From positions 259,975 through 323,974 of the forward strand of contig CAJURM010000001.1 of NCBI GenBank assembly GCA_910589025.1: DNA of 64,000 nt, given 5' to 3'. Every line of letters starts with the position of its first letter. The first letter of the stretch is position 1. The position numbers were made by a program, and so were the translations under genes. Shown piece by piece: positions 8,444 to 17,998 of this stretch. The DNA is from an uncultured Odoribacter sp. (lineage in GTDB: Bacteria > Bacteroidota > Bacteroidia > Bacteroidales > Marinifilaceae). The notes below the pieces were generated by a model. It was not told where the DNA came from. It did no database searches and was given only the letters and a program-made list of their open reading frames with translations.

Positions 8444-8899
8444 ATGACACTATTCAAAGAAGGCGATAAAGCTCCTTATTTCGAAGGAATCAATCAAGAC
8501 GGAAAAACAATTTCCCTGAATGATTATCAAGGGAAAAAACTGATTCTTTATTTTTATCCTAAAGACAATACATCCGGCTGCACGGCAGAAGCCTGCAATC
8601 TGAATGATAATTATGCCCAACTGACTTCGATGGGCTACGAAGTTGTCGGCATCAGTCCGGACTCTGCGGCTTCACATCTGAAATTCATTGCGAAATATAA
8701 CCTTTCTTTCAATCTGATTGCAGACACGGAGAAAAAGATATTGGAAACTTACGGCGTCTGGGCAGAAAAGTCCATGTACGGACGGAAATACATGGGTGTA
8801 TTGCGCACTACGTTTATTATCGATGAGCAGGGAGTTATCCAGCGCATCATCACGAAAGTAGATACAAAAAATCACGTTAAACAAATTATTAATCATTAG
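8444..8899 (+). CDS. bcp: Thioredoxin-dependent thiol peroxidase (peroxiredoxin Q/BCP)
   Basis: The 151-residue product reduces hydroperoxides with thioredoxin as the electron donor. Peroxidatic Cys46 is in PKDNTSGCTAEAC, and Cys51, five residues on, is the resolving cysteine of the atypical two-cysteine BCP class. The GVLRTTFIID segment near the end is also typical. It is 36 bases upstream of recA with no terminator between, so peroxide defence and recombination repair genes share a transcript. Confidence 0.96.
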   Translation: MTLFKEGDKAPYFEGINQDGKTISLNDYQGKKLILYFYPKDNTSGCTAEACNLNDNYAQLTSMGYEVVGISPDSAASHLKFIAKYNLSFNLIADTEKKILETYGVWAEKSMYGRKYMGVLRTTFIIDEQGVIQRIITKVDTKNHVKQIINH

Positions 8900-8935
8900 A
8901 AAATCGGGATATTCCGATTTCCAAATCAAAAGAAA

Positions 8936-9976
8936 ATGGCTTCAAAAGAAATTAACCAAGACAAATTAAAAGCCCTTCAATTAACGCTCGATAAGATTGA
9001 AAAAAACTTCGGGAAAGGAAGTATTATGAAGTTGGGCGACAATGAAGTGGAAGATATTCCGGTTATTCCTTCCGGTTCCATTGCTTTGGACAAGGCATTA
9101 GGCGTAGGCGGATATCCCAAAGGCCGGGTAATAGAAATTTATGGTCCGGAATCTTCGGGTAAGACGACGCTGGCTATACACGCTATTGCAGAAGCACAAA
9201 AACAGGGTGGTATTGCTGCCATTATTGACGCAGAACATGCTTTCGACCGTTCTTATGCTGAAAAACTGGGCGTGGATACTGAAAACCTGTTTATTTCACA
9301 ACCCGATAACGGGGAACAGGCTCTCGAGATTGCCGACCAGTTGATACGATCGGCAGCTATCGACATTATTGTCATCGACTCCGTTGCCGCCCTGACTCCG
9401 AAAGCGGAAATCGAAGGAGAAATGGGCGACAGCGTTATGGGGTTACAAGCCCGTCTGATGTCCCAGGCTCTGCGCAAACTGACCGGGACTATCAGTAAAA
9501 CCAATACCTGCTGTATCTTTATCAACCAGTTGAGGGATAAAATCGGCGTTATGTTCGGCAATCCGGAAACAACAACCGGAGGAAATGCACTGAAATTTTA
9601 TTCTTCCGTACGCCTGGACATCCGCAAAATTGGTCCGATTAAGGACGGTGAAGAGATTTTAGGTAACCATACCCGCGTTAAGGTGGTGAAAAACAAAGTG
9701 GCTCCCCCCTTCCGCAAAGCCGAATTCGATATCATGTATGGAGAAGGCATCTCTCTTTCCGGCGAGATTGTGGATTTAGGTGTGGAATACAATATCATCA
9801 AAAAAAGCGGCAGCTGGTTCTCTTACGGAGACAGTAAGTTAGGCCAGGGACGCGAAACGGTACGCCAATTGATTATGGACAACCCAGAACTGGCCGAAGA
9901 AATCCGTCAAAAAATCGTAGCTGCCATGAACGGTTCCGAATACCATGAACCGGAAGGCGAAAATACAGAAGATTAA
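8936..9976 (+). CDS. recA: Recombinase RecA
   Basis: RecA forms the filament for homologous recombination and triggers SOS repair. The 346 residues are standard length. Walker A GPESSGKT is at 70-77, the IIVIDSVAAL strand is Walker B, and the DNA-binding loops MGLQARLMSQALRKL and GNPETTTGGNALKF are present. The C-terminus is acidic, as usual. I see no obvious LexA-type operator close to it; expression probably starts upstream of bcp. Confidence 0.98.
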   Translation: MASKEINQDKLKALQLTLDKIEKNFGKGSIMKLGDNEVEDIPVIPSGSIALDKALGVGGYPKGRVIEIYGPESSGKTTLAIHAIAEAQKQGGIAAIIDAEHAFDRSYAEKLGVDTENLFISQPDNGEQALEIADQLIRSAAIDIIVIDSVAALTPKAEIEGEMGDSVMGLQARLMSQALRKLTGTISKTNTCCIFINQLRDKIGVMFGNPETTTGGNALKFYSSVRLDIRKIGPIKDGEEILGNHTRVKVVKNKVAPPFRKAEFDIMYGEGISLSGEIVDLGVEYNIIKKSGSWFSYGDSKLGQGRETVRQLIMDNPELAEEIRQKIVAAMNGSEYHEPEGENTED

Positions 9977-9994
9977 CCCATAGTTCAAATCCGG

Positions 9995-10043
9995 AAATTT
10001 GAAGATACGGAGAAGGCTGACTTCCCGATCTTCAAATTTTCTT
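9995..10043 (+). terminator. Terminator after recA
   Basis: A 12-bp perfect outer stem (AAATTTGAAGAT/ATCTTCAAATTT) encloses a second GC-rich stem, followed by a short T run. Confidence 0.8.
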
Positions 10044-10056
10044 ATTAACCTTTTCT

Positions 10057-12132
10057 ATGAAAAAAATCATTTACCCTGCTTTAATCCTATTATCCCTTAT
10101 GTCCTGTGATAATAAAAAAGAAGCTGAAGCCGCCGGGCAGAGTTATAAAACTCCCCAACAAAAACTGGACTCCGACGTAATGACTCCAGAAGTCCTATGG
10201 TCTTTCGGTAGGATTGGGAATGTATCCCTTTCCCCTGACCAATCCAAATTAGTATACACCATAACTTATTTCAATAAAGAAGAAGACCGCTCATACAGCG
10301 ATATTTATGTTATGGATTTGAGTAATCACCAATCCACCCAACTCACCAATACCGCTATAAACGAGTCGGAAGTCAGATGGACCCCGGACGGACGGAAAAT
10401 CACTTACCTTGCTAAGGGACAATTATGGGAAATGAATCCGGACGGAAGTTCCCCGAAACAGATTACAGATATTGAAGACGGCATCAACGGATATGTATAC
10501 GCGCCCGATATGAGTAAGATTGTTTTTTGTAAAGATGTCCGGCTTGAACCGACTATCGGGGATTTACATCCCGACCTCCCCAAAGCAAAGGCCCGGCTTA
10601 TCAACGACCAGTTTTACCGTCATTGGAATGACTGGGTTGAAGCATATACCCATCTTTTTATTGCAGATTACTCCCCCGCTAAGACCATCACAGGCGGAAA
10701 GGACATTATGGAAGGAGAAAAATGGGAGTCGCCCGTACGTCCCTGGGGCGGAACAGAACAATTAGCATGGACAAAGGACGGGAAAAAGCTAATCTATACC
10801 TGCCGTAAAAAATACGGTATAGATTATGCCCTTTCTACAAACACCGACCTGTACGCTTATGACACGGAAAGCGGGGAAACCCGGAATCTGACGGAAGGCA
10901 TGATGGGCTATGACAATAATCCGGTAATCTCACCCGACGGGAAGTGGATGGCGTGGGAAAGCATGGAGCGCGACGGGTACGAAGCGGACAAAAGCCGGCT
11001 TTTCGTTATGAACCTGGAAACAGGCAAAAAGAAAGATTATACCCAAAATTTTGACCAGAGTGTCGGTCATCTGGCATGGAGCAATGACAATAATACATTG
11101 TGGTTTATCTCGGACTGGCATGCTACCGACGAAATTTACGCACTGACTTTAAATGACGGAAAAATCCGGAAATTAACAGAAGGCGTTCACAATTACACCG
11201 GGGTCTTCCCTACAGACAAGGAATTGATTGCCACCAAAGTGTCCATGAGTAAACCGGAAGAGATTTACAAGGTCAATCTGCAAGACGGTAAGGATGAAGA
11301 AATTTCGTTTGTGAATAAACCTCTGCTGGATCAATTGACGATGGGAAAGGTAGAAAAAAGGTGGGTAAAAACAACCGACAATAAAAAGATGTTGGTATGG
11401 ATGATTTACCCCCCACACTTTGACCCGGCAAAGAAATATCCGGCTATCCTGTATTGTGAAGGAGGTCCGCAAAGCACGGTCAGCCAATTCTGGAGTTACC
11501 GTTGGAATTTCCAGCAAATGGCAGCCAACGGCTATATTATCGTAGCACCTAACAGACGCGGTCTTCCCGGCTTCGGACAAGAATGGTTGGAACAAATCAG
11601 CGGGGATTATTCCGGACAGAATATTAAAGATTACCTTTCTGCCATCGACGATGCCAAGAAAGAACCCTATATCGATGAGAACCGCTTGGGCTGTGTCGGT
11701 GCTTCTTATGGCGGTTATTCGGTTTATTATTTAGCCGGCCACCACAATAAACGGTTTAAGGCATTCATTGCCCATTGCGGTATTTTTGATCTGGAATCAC
11801 AATACTGTGAAACGGAAGAAATGTGGTTTGCCAATTGGGATATGGGTGGCGCTCCCTGGGATAAAAACAACAAAATTGCCCAACGCACATTCGCCAATTC
11901 TCCACACAAATTTGTCGGCAATTGGGATACTCCCATTTTGGTTATACACGGTCAAAAAGACTATCGTATTGACGTATCGCAAGGTATGTCGGCTTTCAAT
12001 GCCGCCCGTATGCGAGGCATTCCGGCACAATACCTGTATTTCCCGGAAGAATGCCACTGGGTTACAGGATGCCAAGACGGAATACTCTGGCAACGCACGT
12101 TCAAAGCATGGCTGGATAAATGGCTGAAATAA
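10057..12132 (+). CDS. S9-family serine peptidase lipoprotein (dipeptidyl-peptidase type)
   Basis: The 691-residue product has an N-terminal lipoprotein signal (LMSC), a WD40-like beta-propeller of about 370 residues with repeated SPDG/TPDG turns, and a C-terminal alpha/beta-hydrolase domain. The catalytic triad is Ser550 in GASYGGY, Asp635 in HGQKDYRI and His667 in CHW. Enzymes of this group release dipeptides or small peptides in the periplasm of asaccharolytic Bacteroidales. The exact specificity (DPP4, DPP5 or acylaminoacyl type) cannot be fixed by eye. Confidence 0.93.
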   Translation: MKKIIYPALILLSLMSCDNKKEAEAAGQSYKTPQQKLDSDVMTPEVLWSFGRIGNVSLSPDQSKLVYTITYFNKEEDRSYSDIYVMDLSNHQSTQLTNTAINESEVRWTPDGRKITYLAKGQLWEMNPDGSSPKQITDIEDGINGYVYAPDMSKIVFCKDVRLEPTIGDLHPDLPKAKARLINDQFYRHWNDWVEAYTHLFIADYSPAKTITGGKDIMEGEKWESPVRPWGGTEQLAWTKDGKKLIYTCRKKYGIDYALSTNTDLYAYDTESGETRNLTEGMMGYDNNPVISPDGKWMAWESMERDGYEADKSRLFVMNLETGKKKDYTQNFDQSVGHLAWSNDNNTLWFISDWHATDEIYALTLNDGKIRKLTEGVHNYTGVFPTDKELIATKVSMSKPEEIYKVNLQDGKDEEISFVNKPLLDQLTMGKVEKRWVKTTDNKKMLVWMIYPPHFDPAKKYPAILYCEGGPQSTVSQFWSYRWNFQQMAANGYIIVAPNRRGLPGFGQEWLEQISGDYSGQNIKDYLSAIDDAKKEPYIDENRLGCVGASYGGYSVYYLAGHHNKRFKAFIAHCGIFDLESQYCETEEMWFANWDMGGAPWDKNNKIAQRTFANSPHKFVGNWDTPILVIHGQKDYRIDVSQGMSAFNAARMRGIPAQYLYFPEECHWVTGCQDGILWQRTFKAWLDKWLK

Positions 12133-12137
12133 AATTC

Positions 12138-12176
12138 AATGCGGGACTGTTTGATGAACTGTCCCGCATATTTTTT
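12138..12176 (+). terminator. Terminator after the S9 peptidase gene
   Basis: A 9-bp stem ATGCGGGAC/GTCCCGCAT is followed by six T. Confidence 0.85.
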
Positions 12177-12217
12177 CCAAGAAAAGTTCATTTCTTATAC
12201 AAAATTCTTTAGAAAAA

Positions 12218-12248
12218 TTTGTAAATTCAAAAAAAGCCCCTACATTTG
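12218..12248 (+). promoter_or_regulatory. Consensus promoter of tRNA-Asp
   Basis: TTTG (12218-12221), exactly 19 bases, then TACATTTG (12241-12248): a perfect match to the Bacteroidetes promoter consensus, about 35 bases upstream of the tRNA. Confidence 0.85.
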
Positions 12249-12283
12249 CACCGCTATTCAACAATAGCCGTTCTTTTAAAATT

Positions 12284-12357
12284 GGTGCGGTAGTTCAGCT
12301 GGTTAGAATACAGGCCTGTCACGCCTGGGGTCGCGGGTTCGAGTCCCGTCCGCACCG
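12284..12357 (+). tRNA. tRNA-Asp (anticodon GTC)
   Basis: A full cloverleaf of 74 bases can be drawn. The acceptor arms GGTGCGG and CCGCACC are perfectly paired, the anticodon GTC is at 12318-12320, and the T arm reads GTTCGAG. CCA is not encoded. Confidence 0.97.
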
Positions 12358-12380
12358 CTTAATGAAGACGAAAAAACAAG

Positions 12381-12420
12381 AAAAGTCCTGAAGTTTAATA
12401 CTTTGGGACTTTTTCTTTTT
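12381..12420 (+). terminator. Terminator after tRNA-Asp
   Basis: Stem AAAAGTCC/GGACTTTT followed by a long T-rich run. The rest of the gap to 12585 shows no supportable gene. Confidence 0.75.
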
Positions 12421-12585
12421 CTACATACTTAAGCAAAAAGTACCCGAATCCGGCAGTTGCCACGGGCTTAATCGTTGGACTTTTCAAATCGGTAAGGATA
12501 GTGTTTCAAAAGTTCTGTTACAATTTCGTTACAGAAAACAAAAGAAGAAAAAATGTAATGATCTGAAGGAATGGCATGATGGGAA

Positions 12586-12625
12586 ATAAAAAAACTGCAT
12601 CCGGATTGTGCATTCCGGATGCAGT
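12586..12625 (-). terminator. Terminator of the SusCD/protease locus
   Basis: An 11-bp perfect stem CTGCATCCGGA/TCCGGATGCAG (12595-12605, 12614-12624) is followed on the minus strand by a seven-T run. It lies just beyond the stop of the zinc protease gene. Confidence 0.9.
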
Positions 12626-12643
12626 GAATGAAGTTTTTTTCTA

Positions 12644-15328
12644 TCAATATTTGGACTTGATAGATTCCAATAAATAAAGCATTCCCTGATAATGTCCTTT
12701 ATCATGAGGATGAGCTGTCGAGAGTTTATTCTCAATTAATGTTTTCGCTTTGGTTAGCATGGAAAGATACAATCCGGTAGCTTCATCAATATTATCAAGT
12801 TTCAGTTTCTGTTGAAAGCCATATCCTACGGTATAGTGGAAACAATCCTCCTGCATCTGGCTGGCTATAAATCCACAACCATAGCGATCTTCCAGCAATC
12901 TCAATTGTTCTTCATATCGGGATACTCTTCCGCTGGGATCCAGTCCGTAACTGATAATATCATCCAAAGAAGGATAATAAGCATACGAAGCGCAAGCCTG
13001 CAATGCCTCCACCGGAGTCAATTCTTCTGCCAGCTTTACTTTATTCCATTGGCTCTGTGCCACAGCCCTAATTTGAAGCACGACAAGACGTTGCATGATT
13101 TTGTCACCTTCTGTCAACTTGCGTCCTTGTATTGTATTTTCAAAAATACAGTGATACAAATCATCAAAATATTCACGAGGGGAATAAGGATTGTCCGAGA
13201 TATGTGCAGATAATACCACATTTTCTGATGTTTGCAATAAGGCCTTGGTAGCCACATTTTTCAGATTGGAGGACATTCGGAGTGCCAATCCGAATTTACG
13301 GGTCAATTCTTCATCATCCAACCAGTCACAATGTCTAATCTGATTAATTACCCATTTCATAGATTGTTTTTGCATTTCTTTGGGTACGGCTTTAAAACGC
13401 TCTCCAAGTGTTCCGTCTTTTACTTCTGTCAGATAAATGCCCCCAATGTTCATCATCACATTCCGAATATAACGGAAATAGGTATTGGCTATCGTATTAT
13501 ACATCGCTTTACGTTGAGCTCCTGAAGGATCATCCTGTATCCATTCACTTAACCGAGGCAGGATGTATTTCAGATTGCGGATTCCATATTCTCCCGCCTT
13601 TATCGGATTGTCCCCCAAATCTTCTTCCACTGCCGAGGGATCATAGCGACTCATTATTTGCTGTCTGCCATAGCGATATAAAGGCGATCCGGCTTTTGCA
13701 TCCACCCAGCTTTCCAAGATTTTCTCTTCTTCTTGCCGGTTTTTGCAACCGAATACGGGTTTATAAAGCCATTCTATAGCAAATTCATCATAACATCCCA
13801 ATTCGGGCGGCGCCAAGCTAACTCCTTTATCTTCCGGTTGAGCAACATAATTATACCTGGCATAATCCATGATGGAAGGGGTTGTCCCGTAGTTACGGGT
13901 GAAGGTCACACTCCGTAAAGAATCTACGGGGAAAGCATGCGAAGCCGCCATGTTGTGCATCAATCCCAATGTATGTCCGACTTCATGCGCAACGATGTAT
14001 TCTATGGATTCTTCCATTACTTCATCAGGCATACGGGAAGCCCGGACACGTTCATCAAGTTGGGCGGTCTGGATAAATCTCCATTTATTAATCAAATTGG
14101 AGACATCATTATAAAGCAGCACACTAGCATTCAGGATTTCTCCTGTCCGCGGGTCTACCCAGGAAGGTCCCATCGCGTTTTCAATATCCAGCGGCAGATA
14201 GCGGACACATGTGTATTTAAGGTTATCCGGGTCAAAAGCGGCATCATCTGTCGGAAAATCTTTTACCTGAATTACATTTTTAAAACCAATCTTGTTAAAA
14301 GCTTTGTTCCAACGCAATACCCCGCGTTTTACCGGTTCTTTCCAATTCTGTGGGAAGGTATTGTCTATATAAAATACTATCGGTTTTACCGGTTCAACCA
14401 GTTCACCGCGCTGATAAGCCAAGGTGTCTTTCGGTTCCACCCGCCAGCGAGTAGCCAGCATGAAACGTTGAATTTTATCCTTTTCCCGAGAGGCATATCC
14501 TTTTTCCACCATGAAAGTACCTATTCGTGAATCGGCAATTCGTGGATGCGCCTCTTTCTCCGGCAGTAAAAGCACCGTACGGGTAAGTTCGGCAGAAAAT
14601 GTCCCGCTGGCAAGAACAAAAATCAAAACTTTCATTGAGTAGCTGTACGTCATGGTTGACTGTACCGAAATATTATCACCGAAAGCTTTTACATTCCCCA
14701 AGAATGAACCGTCAGAAACCGACTTAATGGAAAATTGTACCCCTCCTCCAGCAGGTGTAACAGGGGATAAAGCTTTACTGTCTCCCAGGAAAAAATCCGT
14801 AACGTCAATGACAACAGCCAAGCTGTCCGGGCTATAGGCTTTTACAGGAAATTTTTTCAATACCGGATCCATAAAATTTTTACCGACGGCCTCCCCCATG
14901 GTTTGATCCGCTGGGTCATAAGTCATATAACAATTTACCCGGTTCATATATACGGCACTGTCATGCATAACAAATTTAACGTGCAATGGGTCATTGGCCA
15001 TATGCCCAACAATGGCTACATCAGGCTGGGAAGTTGCCGTCGTTTTTGAACCAATCAGCACTTCCCGGTTCATATATTTCAAAGGATATTCAAAATATAA
15101 TTTATTTCCTACTCGATGGGCGGTAATGAAATCTCCCTTTATTGTTTTACAACCGGCCTTTTTAACGATTTTATCGTAATTGCTGACATTTTTTTTCGCC
15201 GGAGCGGATTTCTGTTCTATATTGGTTTTCGCTTTCTTTTTCTTGGTGTTCTTCGTCGCAGCATATCCGGGTACAATCAAAGCACACACTAACAAAGCCA
15301 GCAAACCTGTTTTCAATACTTGTTTCAT
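12644..15328 (-). CDS. Secreted zinc-dependent metalloprotease (DUF5118-DUF5117-DUF4953 type)
   Basis: The 894-residue product has a type I signal peptide (cleavage near GYAA), a Lys-rich linker, and a long N-terminal region typical of DUF5117/DUF4953 proteins. The metzincin-like zinc motif HEVGHTLGLMH has its histidines at 448, 452 and 458 and Glu449 as catalytic base. Such proteins are common in Bacteroidetes, but their substrates are mostly uncharacterised. It is the last gene of the SusCD operon, 30 bases after a lipoprotein gene. With the papain-like enzyme at the other end of the operon, it suggests protein as the nutrient. Confidence 0.9.
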   Translation of the reverse strand: MKQVLKTGLLALLVCALIVPGYAATKNTKKKKAKTNIEQKSAPAKKNVSNYDKIVKKAGCKTIKGDFITAHRVGNKLYFEYPLKYMNREVLIGSKTTATSQPDVAIVGHMANDPLHVKFVMHDSAVYMNRVNCYMTYDPADQTMGEAVGKNFMDPVLKKFPVKAYSPDSLAVVIDVTDFFLGDSKALSPVTPAGGGVQFSIKSVSDGSFLGNVKAFGDNISVQSTMTYSYSMKVLIFVLASGTFSAELTRTVLLLPEKEAHPRIADSRIGTFMVEKGYASREKDKIQRFMLATRWRVEPKDTLAYQRGELVEPVKPIVFYIDNTFPQNWKEPVKRGVLRWNKAFNKIGFKNVIQVKDFPTDDAAFDPDNLKYTCVRYLPLDIENAMGPSWVDPRTGEILNASVLLYNDVSNLINKWRFIQTAQLDERVRASRMPDEVMEESIEYIVAHEVGHTLGLMHNMAASHAFPVDSLRSVTFTRNYGTTPSIMDYARYNYVAQPEDKGVSLAPPELGCYDEFAIEWLYKPVFGCKNRQEEEKILESWVDAKAGSPLYRYGRQQIMSRYDPSAVEEDLGDNPIKAGEYGIRNLKYILPRLSEWIQDDPSGAQRKAMYNTIANTYFRYIRNVMMNIGGIYLTEVKDGTLGERFKAVPKEMQKQSMKWVINQIRHCDWLDDEELTRKFGLALRMSSNLKNVATKALLQTSENVVLSAHISDNPYSPREYFDDLYHCIFENTIQGRKLTEGDKIMQRLVVLQIRAVAQSQWNKVKLAEELTPVEALQACASYAYYPSLDDIISYGLDPSGRVSRYEEQLRLLEDRYGCGFIASQMQEDCFHYTVGYGFQQKLKLDNIDEATGLYLSMLTKAKTLIENKLSTAHPHDKGHYQGMLYLLESIKSKY

Positions 15329-15358
15329 TCCATTTCTATTTTAGATATTCCATAATTT

Positions 15359-16396
15359 TCAGTCGACCTGTTCCAGATAAAGCGGTAACAAACGTTTCAT
15401 CAGTTTATATTTTTCCAATATTTTCGGATAGGCAGCATACTCATTCTCAAAGGCAACATCGTCACCGACTAGTACTCGGGCGATATATTCATACAAATCC
15501 TGTTCCCGAATCGGGAAGGTATACCCTACCAATTTCGTATCCATGGTCGATAAATCATAGTTCGTCTCCACTTTATTCCCCTCCCGTTGTGCCAACAGAT
15601 AAATCAATTGGGTCGGGTTATATCTAAGAAAGCCGGAAGTCAACCAATCTTTTGCCGGAAGCAAATAACTGGTCTGCCAAGTGGTGTTATTATTTCTACC
15701 TTTCTGGCTTCCGTACAATAATTTTCCGTCAGTACCTGCCGAGCAGTCGAAAAATTCTGTGAAAAGATTCATATAAGCGTCATTTTTCTTAATATCATAC
15801 ACATATAATTCCGCCATTACATAACCTGCCAATAACTTTTTTTCACTTTCAGTCATTTTTCCTATCCGGTGAACTCCCCCTATTAAGGTTGCAGTCATGG
15901 CATAATAGCTGTTGAAAACATGCAATCCTCTAGGGTCCGTACGGTTATTCACAATAGAATCCACCAGCAAAAAACTCATTGGGTATTTGCTTTTTTTCAA
16001 TTTCGGCAAAACGTATTCCCCAAGAAACTGAGCAGCATCCAGCAGATGCGATTTATTATTATTTTCGAAGTAGTTTTTATTCAAGACATAAATTACCGAG
16101 TTCATTGTCCGATTCGTAATCCAGTAGTCGATGTCTATTACTTCATAATGAATCACTTTCTCTCCTTCCTTAGAAAATCCCCGTTCTTCTTGCCCAATGG
16201 TGTCGTTATAAAAAACAGGCACTCCGTAGGTCCTGAAAAGCTCATAAAAGGCGTGGTCGGCAGGTTCATCACTATCTTCCAGTTTATACCAATTCTGATC
16301 AGCGTATGAAGGAGTTAAATCCTCATCCTCATTGGAGCAAGCCATAAAAAATGCCAGTCCCCAAAAACACATTCCTATGATTAGTTCTTTTTTCAT
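15359..16396 (-). CDS. SusCD-associated lipoprotein, possibly related to Mx1 zinc-peptidase-like proteins
   Basis: The 345-residue product has a lipoprotein signal (FFMACSNEDED; the Asp/Glu after Cys suggests surface export). I use the ATG at 16396, 13 bases after susD; a TTG start at 16420 would overlap it. The middle (YVLPKLKKSKYPMSFLLVDS) loosely resembles proteins annotated as putative zinc-binding metallopeptidases found beside SusD genes, but I see no HExxH in it. It may be a non-catalytic, substrate-binding relative. That relation is a low-confidence guess; the operon position and lipoprotein nature are clear. Confidence 0.75.
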   Translation of the reverse strand: MKKELIIGMCFWGLAFFMACSNEDEDLTPSYADQNWYKLEDSDEPADHAFYELFRTYGVPVFYNDTIGQEERGFSKEGEKVIHYEVIDIDYWITNRTMNSVIYVLNKNYFENNNKSHLLDAAQFLGEYVLPKLKKSKYPMSFLLVDSIVNNRTDPRGLHVFNSYYAMTATLIGGVHRIGKMTESEKKLLAGYVMAELYVYDIKKNDAYMNLFTEFFDCSAGTDGKLLYGSQKGRNNNTTWQTSYLLPAKDWLTSGFLRYNPTQLIYLLAQREGNKVETNYDLSTMDTKLVGYTFPIREQDLYEYIARVLVGDDVAFENEYAAYPKILEKYKLMKRLLPLYLEQVD

Positions 16397-16409
16397 TGTT
16401 TTGATAGAT

Positions 16410-17987
16410 TTAAGATTCAACCTCTGTTACAATTTCCGGATCCTGTCTGGGATTGGCACGCAATGCACCGTTATTGATAAATATTTCCGACTCCGGAATC
16501 GGCATCATATAGTTGTTAGGGCCGGTTTCAGTATATTCCGGCAATACATAAAAACAATCGTATCGTCCGACATGTTCGGTATCAAAACCGTGATAAATCT
16601 TTTTACGCAAGGGGTATTTGGGGTGTACAGCATAACGTTTCAAATCAAACCAACGGTGACCTTCAAAGCAAAGTTCCCGTCTTCTTTCATCCCGAATCAA
16701 ATCGGATAATTCTTTGCCGGAGGCATTCACACCGGCATCCGAAATAAAACGTTTTTCCCGCAATTTTTCCAAAACAGACGCAGCTTCGGCCTCCTGTCCC
16801 AACATTGCCAATGCTTCCGCTTTATTGAGGTATATTTCCGGCAGGCGCAAAGTAAGGAAGTCCGAAACCAAATCCCCGTCCGAATAATTCCGGCTGAGTT
16901 TAAATGTCACATAATACCCCCGGAAGTCTTTGTTCTGACTTGCGTTATAACGGCTTTCTGCCCATTCAAAGTAATGGAAACGGGCATCTTTATCCTGGTC
17001 ATATAAAGCAATCAATTCGTCTGAAGCCATAAAAGCTGCCGCTTGTCCCGCCGTATTAGCGGAACCACCATTTACGGCATACTGACTTCTACTGTTTGAT
17101 ATGCCCAACATCCGGTTGTCACCATTGGAAAATATTACTTCCGGTGAATTGCCGAAGACTTTATTATCCGTAGCTGCCAATTGAGTAAAATCCAACAATG
17201 TATAAGGCGATTTCAATACTTCATTACATTGAGCAACCGCTTTATCCCACTGACACATATACAGATAAACCCGACTCAAGAAGGCACGAGCAGCCATTTC
17301 GTTTGCCCGATAAATGGACGTTTGTTCCACATCTTTCAGACATTTTACAGCCATCTCCAAATCATCTGTGATAACCTTGTATACTTCTGCCACGGAAGCA
17401 TGGCGATAATCCACATCTTCAATCTGTTCGGACAATTTTACCGGCACACCTTGGTCTGTCAGTGCTGTCGGCTCATAATAAGGGCGTCCGTAAATATTAA
17501 TCAGAAAATAGTAATATACCGCTCTCAGAAAGCAGACTTCCCCTTTGAGCCGGGCATATTGCTTCTCTTCCTGGTATTCTTCCAATTCGTACAGAATGGC
17601 ATTCAAAGCATTAATATGCTTATACAATTTTTCCCAGGTCCTGTCAGTATATGCCAATAAGCTGGTTGCATCAATAAAAGGCTGTTCAAGCCAGTAATGA
17701 AACGAACCTAACGAATTCACATACACTACACTCGCAGCCGAATTATTGTTCACTTTCGAATCATCGTCCATGACATGAATCCAAGGTCCAACGGCACAGG
17801 TGCCTGTAAATGAGTTGGCCGAATAAAACTGCATAGGCATATATCCTTCTCCCAATATCAATTCATTCAAATCTTCTATGCAAGTGACATAGGTCTGATT
17901 TTTACTATTTTCATTCAGGAAATCACTGCAAGACGATCCCATCAACAGAATCATTCCTACCCACATGTAAATATATCTTTTCTTCAT
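16410..17987 (-). CDS. SusD/RagB-family nutrient-binding outer-membrane lipoprotein
   Basis: The 525-residue product is the lid that delivers ligand to the SusC channel. It has a lipoprotein signal (GSSCSDFLNE), an N-terminal helical TPR-like region (RLKGEVCFLRAVYYYFLINIYG, where the last segment is the usual FyL.n.YG block), and the C-terminal RRRELCFEGHRWFDLKRY segment typical of SusD. It begins 11 bases after susC. In RagB the ligand is peptide, and the flanking proteases make a peptide ligand more likely here than a glycan. Confidence 0.95.
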   Translation of the reverse strand: MKKRYIYMWVGMILLMGSSCSDFLNENSKNQTYVTCIEDLNELILGEGYMPMQFYSANSFTGTCAVGPWIHVMDDDSKVNNNSAASVVYVNSLGSFHYWLEQPFIDATSLLAYTDRTWEKLYKHINALNAILYELEEYQEEKQYARLKGEVCFLRAVYYYFLINIYGRPYYEPTALTDQGVPVKLSEQIEDVDYRHASVAEVYKVITDDLEMAVKCLKDVEQTSIYRANEMAARAFLSRVYLYMCQWDKAVAQCNEVLKSPYTLLDFTQLAATDNKVFGNSPEVIFSNGDNRMLGISNSRSQYAVNGGSANTAGQAAAFMASDELIALYDQDKDARFHYFEWAESRYNASQNKDFRGYYVTFKLSRNYSDGDLVSDFLTLRLPEIYLNKAEALAMLGQEAEAASVLEKLREKRFISDAGVNASGKELSDLIRDERRRELCFEGHRWFDLKRYAVHPKYPLRKKIYHGFDTEHVGRYDCFYVLPEYTETGPNNYMMPIPESEIFINNGALRANPRQDPEIVTEVES

Positions 17988-17998
17988 ATCCCCGTAGT

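Noticed and set aside
12395..12508. Minus-strand frame beside tRNA-Asp reading TDLKSPTIKPVATAGFGYFL-like residues
   Set aside because: It has no good start, an in-frame stop just upstream, and its end overlaps the tRNA terminator. A decayed fragment is possible but cannot be supported.
16397..16420. TTG start overlapping susD for the SusCD-linked lipoprotein
   Set aside because: The ATG at 16396 starts directly at a normal lipoprotein signal.
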